Positions 14,865 to 19,960 of a stretch of DNA of 19,960 nucleotides are shown in pieces. The notes beneath the pieces were generated by a model that saw only the letters and a program-made list of their open reading frames with translations, did not search any database and was not told the origin of the DNA. The translations under genes and the position numbers were made by a program. The first letter of the stretch is position 1; each line of letters begins with the position of its first letter. The stretch is from Bacteroidota bacterium. GTDB lineage: Bacteria > Bacteroidota > Bacteroidia > NS11-12g > UBA955. The DNA lies in assembly GCA_005788145.1 (NCBI GenBank), contig SXYY01000188.1, positions 1 through 19,960 of the forward strand. Direction: 5' to 3'.

Positions 14865-15743
14865 TCAATTTCTCCGGTCAAATCCCCAATGCAATTTGCT
14901 GCGCAAAGTATCCAAAAAGTGAATGTTGGAAAGGCGCATCAAATTCAATTTGTGATCTGCCTTGCGAATGGCCATATTCACCTCTCCGCTAATGCTCTGA
15001 CTTCGTGCATCCATACTCGCCAAATAACTGCTCGCACGTCCTTCAATCTCAAAGCTGATCACAACATCATCACTCACAACCACAGGGCGAACATTCAAAT
15101 TGTGCGGGGCGATTGGCGTGATCACAAAACTGTCGCTTTTGGGAAAAATAATCGGGCCGCCGCAACTCAGTGAATAGCCAGTGCTACCAGTCGGTGTTGA
15201 AATAATCAACCCATCGCTCCAATAACTGTTCAAAAACTCACCATTCAGATAGGCATGCACCACAATCATGCTTGATGTTTCCTTTTTATGGATGACAAAA
15301 TCGTTGAGCGCAAAATTGTAATCAAACAGGGGATGAGAAGAATCCAACTGTAACAAACTTCGCTGTTCAATGCTATAATTCCCCTTTTCAATATCATCCA
15401 ATGCATGTTGCAAATTTTCCAATTGCACATCGGCTAGAAACCCCAATCGACCTGTATTTAGCGCCAAAATAGGCACCCCCGTATCGCGCACAATGCTCAG
15501 CGTATCCAAAATGGTACCATCGCCACCCACACAAATCAATACATCAGCCAATACATCGCCCTTTACAAAGTGGTCAAACACCCTTACCTGCATACCACTT
15601 TCAATGTTCATATGAACATGGTCCTCCAAGGAGGGCGTCAACCAAATCTCATGGCCGCGCAATGCCAGGGCCTTCAACAATTCTCCAAAGCCCGATTGGT
15701 GCTTAGGGTCACGAACAGATTTGGCATAAACGGCTATTCTCAT
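14865..15743 (-). CDS. nadK: NAD kinase
   Basis: A 292-residue cytosolic enzyme that phosphorylates NAD to NADP using ATP (or polyphosphate in some relatives). The family signature GGDGT is at 73-77, followed by NTGRLGFLAD (96-105) in the nucleotide-binding core. ALNDFVIHK (145-153) supplies the conserved N-D/E pair, and the glycine-rich substrate segment is split as SDGLIISTPTG and STGYSLSCGGP. Length is typical. The start is an ATG 20 nt downstream of the folA stop, and a perfect promoter box lies 10 nt before it, overlapping the folA end, so it can be transcribed alone or with folA. It shares NADPH supply logic with the NADPH-consuming folA product next door, which may explain the pairing. 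Confidence 0.97.
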   Translation of the reverse strand: MRIAVYAKSVRDPKHQSGFGELLKALALRGHEIWLTPSLEDHVHMNIESGMQVRVFDHFVKGDVLADVLICVGGDGTILDTLSIVRDTGVPILALNTGRLGFLADVQLENLQHALDDIEKGNYSIEQRSLLQLDSSHPLFDYNFALNDFVIHKKETSSMIVVHAYLNGEFLNSYWSDGLIISTPTGSTGYSLSCGGPIIFPKSDSFVITPIAPHNLNVRPVVVSDDVVISFEIEGRASSYLASMDARSQSISGEVNMAIRKADHKLNLMRLSNIHFLDTLRSKLHWGFDRRN

Positions 15744-15753
15744 GATTTACAGA

Positions 15754-15761
15754 CAAAGATA
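15754..15761 (-). promoter_or_regulatory. Internal -7 promoter box before nadK
   Basis: Minus-strand TATCTTTG is a perfect TAnnTTTG match located between the folA stop codon and the nadK ATG, 10 nt before the latter. No -33 TTG is at the right spacing. It suggests nadK is not wholly dependent on the folA promoter. Confidence 0.5.
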
Positions 15762-15763
15762 CC

Positions 15764-16321
15764 TTATCCCAAGGGAGATTTTCGGTTCAAAATGCAAAGA
15801 TCAAAAGCAAATTTGTGTTTTTCATCGATTCCATGCGACTCACAATGATCCAACGACCAATGGTCTGCTTTCCATTGGGGGAAATGGGTATCGGCCGATT
15901 CAAACGACGCTTTTACTTGTGTGATGTACAATCGGTTGGAGAATCCTAGGGCTTGTTTGTAGATTTCGCCACCACCGATAATCATGATTTCATTCGCCAC
16001 CGGTGCTGCGGCTGGATCTTCCAACATCGCTTGTGCGGCACGCTTCTGTTCGATGGCTTCTGTGGCCTGCAACAACGCCTGTTCCCAATTCTCTGCTCGC
16101 TGAAATCCGGTTATCACGGCCGATTGAGACGTTAAAACAATGTTTGTTCTACCCTTCAGCGGCTTGCCCAAACTCTCCATGGTTTTTCTGCCCATGATAA
16201 TGGGTTTTCCCTTGGTGTGCTTAATAAACCAGGCGAAATCACCCGGCAAATGCCACAACAATTCATTGCCAGCCCCCAATTCTAGGTTCTTTCCCACGGC
16301 GGCAATCATAGAAATAAGCAT
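15764..16321 (-). CDS. folA: Dihydrofolate reductase
   Basis: A 185-residue cytosolic enzyme reducing dihydrofolate to tetrahydrofolate with NADPH. It shows the N-terminal strand ISMIAAVGKN, the active-site LLWHLPGDFAWF with catalytic D28, the cofactor-binding motif IIMGRKTMESLGKPLKGR (41-58) and the glycine triplet IIGGGEIY (114-121). At 185 residues it is longer than the usual ~160. Compared with the E. coli enzyme there are about 20 extra residues, Ala/Gln/Glu-rich, between about 83 and 110, just before the glycine motif. The ATG at 16321 fits the family N-terminus and lies 4 nt after a perfect promoter box; an ATG at 16309 is a weaker alternative. It is divergent from der and followed by nadK at 20 nt. 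Confidence 0.96.
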   Translation of the reverse strand: MLISMIAAVGKNLELGAGNELLWHLPGDFAWFIKHTKGKPIIMGRKTMESLGKPLKGRTNIVLTSQSAVITGFQRAENWEQALLQATEAIEQKRAAQAMLEDPAAAPVANEIMIIGGGEIYKQALGFSNRLYITQVKASFESADTHFPQWKADHWSLDHCESHGIDEKHKFAFDLCILNRKSPLG

Positions 16322-16325
16322 ACCA

Positions 16326-16333
16326 CAAATATA
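16326..16333 (-). promoter_or_regulatory. -7 promoter box of folA
   Basis: Minus-strand TATATTTG is a perfect TAnnTTTG match ending 4 nt before the folA ATG (16321). It forms the left end of an imperfect palindrome whose right end is the der promoter box. Confidence 0.6.
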
Positions 16334-16353
16334 CAATCCACAGCCCGTGGTTG

Positions 16354-16361
16354 TATCTTTG
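16354..16361 (+). promoter_or_regulatory. -7 promoter box of der
   Basis: TATCTTTG is a perfect TAnnTTTG match ending 7 nt before the der ATG (16369). The opposing folA box lies at the 20-bp distance at which a -33 element would be expected. Confidence 0.6.
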
Positions 16362-16368
16362 CGGGTCC

Positions 16369-17679
16369 ATGAGCAGAATTGTAGCCATTGTAGGCAGACC
16401 CAACGTTGGCAAAAGCACCCTTTTTAACCGTTTAACCGGCGAATTCAAAGCCATTGTAGACGATTACAGTGGGGTTACCCGCGATCGCCATTATGGCTTT
16501 TCCGATTGGAATGGCATTGATTTTACCGTGATTGATACGGGTGGATTTGTGCCCGAAAGCTCTGATACATTCGAGGCAGCGATTCGCGATCAAGTGCACA
16601 TCGCCATTGAGGAAGCCGCCGTGCTCATTTTTGTGGTTGACGTGCAAACCGATGTAAACCCACTAGACGAAGACTTCGCCCACATCTTGCGCAAGAGCAA
16701 AAAACCGGTGGTCTTGTGTGTGAATAAAGTCGACAACGACCGTCTTCGCATGGAAACCTCCTCGTTCTACCGCCTAGGATTCGATCATTTTCATGAAGTT
16801 TCTTCTGCCAATGGCTCTGGAACAGGTGATTTGCTCGATGAAGTGGTGGAATTTCTGAAAGATGAAGAACCCGATCAAGAACACATCGCTGACCTGCCAA
16901 GAATTGCCATTGTGGGTCGACCCAACGTTGGTAAATCCAGCTTGATAAACGCACTCATAGGAGAAGATCGCAACATCGTAACCAGCATTGCTGGAACTAC
17001 CCGCGATAGCATTGATACCAAGTACAAAGCCTATGGCAAAGAATTCGTCTTGATTGACACAGCGGGGATCCGACGCAAAAGCAAAGTCAGCGAGAATATC
17101 GAGTTCTATTCTGTGATGCGCAGTTTGCGTGCGCTGGAAAATGCCGATGTGGTCGTTCTCGTATTGGATGCCACATTGGGCATGGAAAGCCAAGACCTCA
17201 ACTTGTTCTGGATGGCACATCGCCAGGGAAAAGGCGTGGTAATTTTGGTAAATAAATGGGATTTGGTGGAAAAGGAATCCAACACCCACTTAGAATATAC
17301 CGAAAACATTCGCAAGGAAATCGCGCCGTTTGTTGATGTTCCAATCATGTATGTTTCCGCACTCACAAAGCAACGTGTGTTTCAAGGAATGGAAACAATC
17401 CTGCAGGTATACGAAAACTTGAGTTTGAAGATTCCTACCCGCGCATTGAACGATTACTTGTTACCCATCATGGAAGCAACGCCTCCACCGAGCAAAAAAG
17501 GCAAATTTGTCAAAATCAAATATGTAACCCAGCTACCCAGCAAGCGTGTTGCCTTTGCTTTGTTCTGTAATTTGCCGCAATATGTAGCCGAGAGCTATAC
17601 CCGATTCCTTGAAAACAAGATGCGCGAAAAGTTCCCCCTATCAGGCGTGCCAATCAGTTTGTTCTACCGTAAAAAATAA
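16369..17679 (+). CDS. der: Ribosome biogenesis GTPase Der (EngA)
   Basis: A 436-residue tandem GTPase needed for 50S ribosomal subunit assembly. It contains two Era-like G domains and a C-terminal KH-like domain. The first P-loop GRPNVGKST starts at residue 9, with VTRDRHYG (switch I), DTGGF (G3) and NKVD (G4). The second GRPNVGKSS starts at residue 183, with GTTRDS, DTAGIRRKSK and NKWD. The KH-like tail contains PPPSKKGKFVKIKYVTQ and GVPISLFYRKK. All motifs and length are normal. The ATG at 16369 starts MSRIVAIVG; the frame extends to a TTG at 16351 inside the promoter, which is rejected. rlmN follows at 8 nt, so the two ribosome-linked genes almost certainly form an operon. Confidence 0.98.
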   Translation: MSRIVAIVGRPNVGKSTLFNRLTGEFKAIVDDYSGVTRDRHYGFSDWNGIDFTVIDTGGFVPESSDTFEAAIRDQVHIAIEEAAVLIFVVDVQTDVNPLDEDFAHILRKSKKPVVLCVNKVDNDRLRMETSSFYRLGFDHFHEVSSANGSGTGDLLDEVVEFLKDEEPDQEHIADLPRIAIVGRPNVGKSSLINALIGEDRNIVTSIAGTTRDSIDTKYKAYGKEFVLIDTAGIRRKSKVSENIEFYSVMRSLRALENADVVVLVLDATLGMESQDLNLFWMAHRQGKGVVILVNKWDLVEKESNTHLEYTENIRKEIAPFVDVPIMYVSALTKQRVFQGMETILQVYENLSLKIPTRALNDYLLPIMEATPPPSKKGKFVKIKYVTQLPSKRVAFALFCNLPQYVAESYTRFLENKMREKFPLSGVPISLFYRKK

Positions 17680-17687
17680 CATTCTCC

Positions 17688-18722
17688 ATGACCAAAGCCT
17701 TGGATATTCGCGACTTGGACCTAGTTCAAATCACCGATGCACTGAAGGCGATGGGTGAACCTGGGTTTAGGGCCAAGCAAATTCATCAGTGGCTTTGGCA
17801 AAAAGGCGCTCGCAGTTTCGAAGAAATGACCAACCTCTCCAAGCCGTTGAGAGAGAAATTAACAGACGCTTTTACCTTCCATGTAGCCAAAATTCACACG
17901 GCACAGCATTCCAAGGACGGCACAATCAAAGTGGCCTTTGAGCTGCACGATGGCAACAAAGTGGAAGGTGTATTGATACCCACAAGCAGCAGAACAACAG
18001 CATGCGTGAGTTCACAAGTGGGCTGCTCTTTGGATTGCAAGTTCTGCGCCACCGGTTATCTCAAACGCATGCGCAACCTCACCGCAGCCGAGATATTTGA
18101 TCAAGTTTGGCTCATCAATGAACTCGCACTGGAGCATCACGGCAAGCGGTTAGACAACATTGTTTACATGGGTATGGGCGAACCCTTACTTAACTATGCC
18201 AACGTGTTGCAGAGCATCCACATCATTACTTCACCCGATGGATTGGGAATGAGTCCTCAGCGATTGACCGTTTCTACTGCTGGCATCGCCAAAATGATTC
18301 ATAAACTGGCCGACGATGGCATTAAAACCAACCTCGCGTTAAGTTTGCATGCCGCGAACAACGAGAAACGATCAGCCATCATGCCGATCAATGATAGCAA
18401 CAACCTCGAGATGCTTGCAGAAGCCCTGGGCTATTGGTATGAAAAAACCGGAATCCGTCCCACACTTGAATACACAGTAATTGCTGGCGTCAATGATGGA
18501 CAAGAAGAGGAGCGCGAACTAGCGATTTTTGCCCGCAAATTCCCCTCAAAAATCAACCTCATTGAGTACAACCCCATTTCCTCTGCCGATTATCAACCCA
18601 CCAGCCGTTTGGAGGCATTCGCAGCAGGATTGGAAAAGCAAAAGCTCATCGTTCATGTTCGAAGAAGTCGTGGCAAGGATATCGATGCAGCTTGCGGACA
18701 GCTAGCCAACCAATTGGCATAA
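17688..18722 (+). CDS. rlmN: Dual-specificity 23S rRNA/tRNA adenine-C2 methyltransferase
   Basis: A 344-residue radical-SAM enzyme that methylates C2 of A2503 in 23S rRNA and, in studied species, of A37 in some tRNAs. The [4Fe-4S] cluster cysteines are C113, C117 and C120 (CSLDCKFC). The catalytic resting cysteine is C336 near the C-terminus (AACGQL). The SAM-binding GMGEPL follows YM near residue 160. The N-terminal helical domain (residues ~1-65) includes the RAKQIHQWLW motif. Cfr, the resistance paralogue, is unlikely because the surrounding motifs and genomic location in a der operon are those of the housekeeping enzyme. It starts 8 nt after der. Confidence 0.97.
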   Translation: MTKALDIRDLDLVQITDALKAMGEPGFRAKQIHQWLWQKGARSFEEMTNLSKPLREKLTDAFTFHVAKIHTAQHSKDGTIKVAFELHDGNKVEGVLIPTSSRTTACVSSQVGCSLDCKFCATGYLKRMRNLTAAEIFDQVWLINELALEHHGKRLDNIVYMGMGEPLLNYANVLQSIHIITSPDGLGMSPQRLTVSTAGIAKMIHKLADDGIKTNLALSLHAANNEKRSAIMPINDSNNLEMLAEALGYWYEKTGIRPTLEYTVIAGVNDGQEEERELAIFARKFPSKINLIEYNPISSADYQPTSRLEAFAAGLEKQKLIVHVRRSRGKDIDAACGQLANQLA

Positions 18723-18759
18723 AATCAGTTACAAATTTTATTTATAATGAATTTTGATG

Positions 18760-18773
18760 CCCCAATGATTGGG
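18760..18773. terminator. Weak hairpin between rlmN and uxs
   Basis: CCCAA (18761-18765) and TTGGG (18769-18773) form a 5-bp stem with a 3-nt loop between two convergent genes. No U-tract follows on either strand, so a terminator role is only a guess from position. Confidence 0.2.
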
Positions 18774-18808
18774 ACCCATGCTCCAATGTAAGAGTAGAGG
18801 TACTTCAA

Positions 18809-19798
18809 TTACGCGTTTTTCACGAAGTCCCTGTGGTGGGCCTCTTCATACAAACGCTCTTTCGGCAACGACTTGAAATATTCCCACGTGATACGCAGTC
18901 CTTCTGCACGATCCACCTTGGGCTCCCAGCCCAAAACGACTTTGGCTTTGGTGATATCGGGCTGACGTTGTTTTGGGTCATCCGTAGGCAAAGGCTTATA
19001 GATTACCTTTTGGTCGGTACCTGTTAATTTGATAATTTCCTCCGCAAACTGTCCGATGGTAATTTCATGGGGATTGCCCACGTTCACTGGATCAGCGCAA
19101 TCGCTCAACAACAAACGGTAGATACCTTCTACCAAATCATCCACGTAACAGAAACTGCGGGTCTGACTGCCATCGCCAAAAACGGTCAAATCCTCACCGC
19201 GCAAGGCTTGTCCCATGAATGCTGGCAACACCCGACCATCGTTCAGACGCATTCTCGGACCGTAGGTATTAAATATGCGCACAATGCGGGTTTCCAAACC
19301 ATGGAAGGTATGATAGGCCATGGTGATGGCTTCCTGGAAACGCTTGGCTTCGTCGTATACACCGCGAGGTCCCACCGGATTCACATTGCCCCAATATGCT
19401 TCGGTTTGTGGGTGCACGGTAGGATCGCCATAGACTTCTGAGGTGCTCGCCACCAAAATGCGGGCCTTCTTTTCCATCGCCAACCCCAACAAATTGTGTG
19501 TACCCAACGAACCCACTTTCAGGGTTTGAATGGGAATTTTCAAATAGTCGATGGGCGATGCGGGCGATGCAAAATGCAAGATGTATTTCAAGTCGCCTGC
19601 CACGTATACAAACTTGCTCACATCGTGGTTGTGAAACTCAAACTGCTCCAAGGGAAACAAATGTTCGATGTTTCTCAAATCACCCGTGATGAGATTATCC
19701 ATGGCGATTACGTGATAACCTTCCTTTATAAAACGCTCACACAAGTGGCTTCCCAAGAAACCGGCTGCGCCCGTGATCAATACGCGTTCTCTGCTCAT
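18809..19798 (-). CDS. UDP-glucuronate decarboxylase (UDP-xylose synthase)
   Basis: A 329-residue cytosolic short-chain dehydrogenase/reductase that converts UDP-glucuronate to UDP-xylose with bound NAD. The Rossmann motif is GAAGFLG (10-16). The family signature ASPASPIDYLKIPIQT (78-93) is followed by STSEVYGDP (118-126, giving the catalytic Thr/Ser and E121). GVYDEAK carries Y148 and K152 of the YxxxK pair. DGRVLPAFMGQALRGEDLTV and GDGSQTRSFCYVDDLV are typical UXS blocks. It starts with an ATG overlapping the stop codon of the upstream UDP-glucose dehydrogenase, so the pair is translationally coupled. The product presumably feeds exopolysaccharide, O-antigen or protein glycans. Confidence 0.95.
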   Translation of the reverse strand: MSRERVLITGAAGFLGSHLCERFIKEGYHVIAMDNLITGDLRNIEHLFPLEQFEFHNHDVSKFVYVAGDLKYILHFASPASPIDYLKIPIQTLKVGSLGTHNLLGLAMEKKARILVASTSEVYGDPTVHPQTEAYWGNVNPVGPRGVYDEAKRFQEAITMAYHTFHGLETRIVRIFNTYGPRMRLNDGRVLPAFMGQALRGEDLTVFGDGSQTRSFCYVDDLVEGIYRLLLSDCADPVNVGNPHEITIGQFAEEIIKLTGTDQKVIYKPLPTDDPKQRQPDITKAKVVLGWEPKVDRAEGLRITWEYFKSLPKERLYEEAHHRDFVKNA

Positions 19799-19960
19799 TT
19801 GATGTCTTGACGTCCGATGCTGTAATACGTATACCCGTGCTTGCGAACGGTATCCAATTCAAAGACGTTTCTACCGTCGAAGATCACCTTTTCTTTCAAC
19901 AAAGCCTCAATTTTTGCAAAATCAGGGGTTCTAAATTCTGGCCATTCCGTGGCAATCACC
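19795..19960 (-). CDS. UDP-glucose 6-dehydrogenase, C-terminal fragment (runs off the window)
   Basis: The last 54 residues of a gene whose 5' part lies beyond the window edge. The readable C-terminus has ATEWPEFRTPDF, VIFDGRNVF and HGYTYYSIGR, characteristic of the UDP-binding C-terminal domain of UDP-glucose 6-dehydrogenase, which oxidises UDP-glucose to UDP-glucuronate. Its TGA overlaps the ATG of the UDP-xylose synthase (ATGA), so the two consecutive steps are encoded together. This is incomplete only because of the window boundary, not a broken gene. Ugd/TuaD/RkpK names differ between species, so I give no symbol. Confidence 0.9.
   Translation of the reverse strand, partial: VIATEWPEFRTPDFAKIEALLKEKVIFDGRNVFELDTVRKHGYTYYSIGRQDIK

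Larger units (their letters stand above)
16326..16361. promoter_or_regulatory. Imperfect palindrome holding back-to-back folA/der promoters
   Basis: CAAATATACAA (16326-16336) and TTGTATCTTTG (16351-16361) are reverse complements at 10 of 11 positions. An inner pair CCAC/GTGG (16338-16341 with 16347-16350) is offset by one base. The two divergent -7 boxes lie at the outer edges, separated by exactly 20 bp. Confidence 0.6.

Noticed and set aside
17688..18722. Cfr-type antibiotic resistance methyltransferase
   Set aside because: The operon with der and the overall motif pattern fit housekeeping RlmN.
1..19960. CRISPR arrays, tRNA/rRNA genes, insertion sequences, phage genes
   Set aside because: No regularly spaced repeats, cloverleaf-like segments, transposase motifs or phage structural genes were seen on either strand.

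Overview
The window is chromosomal DNA from a free-living member of the Bacteroidota, probably a marine or freshwater photoheterotroph of the Flavobacteriia/Cytophagia/Chitinophagia type. The evidence is a proteorhodopsin with a methionine at the spectral-tuning site, a type IX secretion (T9SS) C-terminal sorting domain, a very large Asp-box (sortilin/VPS10-like) secreted protein, and repeated Bacteroidota-type -7 promoter boxes (TAnnTTTG) just in front of start codons. I cannot refine the taxonomy from sequence alone.

Layout. (1) 13-2972: an APC-family amino-acid permease (-) diverges from ACMSD, a kynurenine-pathway decarboxylase (+), which converges on recX (-). (2) 2973-6235: htpG (+) converges on a proteorhodopsin gene (-) across a perfect bidirectional terminator; upstream of the rhodopsin lies 445 bp of AT-rich DNA with no gene but with imperfect repeats. 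(3) 6236-10938: a 1105-residue Asp-box exported protein (-) diverges from a membrane-anchored metallophosphoesterase (+). (4) 10957-16321: a head-to-tail minus-strand series, folA > nadK > secreted endonuclease/exonuclease/phosphatase-fold protein with a T9SS tail > secreted GH13 alpha-amylase-like enzyme, with short gaps (20, 11 and 33 nt) and at least one internal promoter box in front of nadK. (5) 16369-18722: der-rlmN operon (+), divergent from folA through an imperfect palindrome carrying both promoters. (6) 18809-19960: uxs and the 3' end of ugd (-), which overlap and make UDP-glucuronate then UDP-xylose for cell-surface polysaccharide.

How the genes relate: most are housekeeping (protein folding, ribosome GTPase, 23S rRNA methylation, folate, NADP, recombination control). 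They are mixed with a nutrient-scavenging set (amino-acid uptake, tryptophan catabolism, extracellular starch and nucleic-acid or phosphoester breakdown) and a light-driven proton pump, which suits a surface-water heterotroph. I see no phage, transposon, CRISPR, tRNA or rRNA. I did not find a clearly novel multi-gene system. The most interesting signals are regulatory: three genes whose ATG lies exactly 4 nt after a perfect TAnnTTTG box (near-leaderless messages), the folA/der back-to-back promoter palindrome, and the repeat-rich DNA upstream of the rhodopsin.
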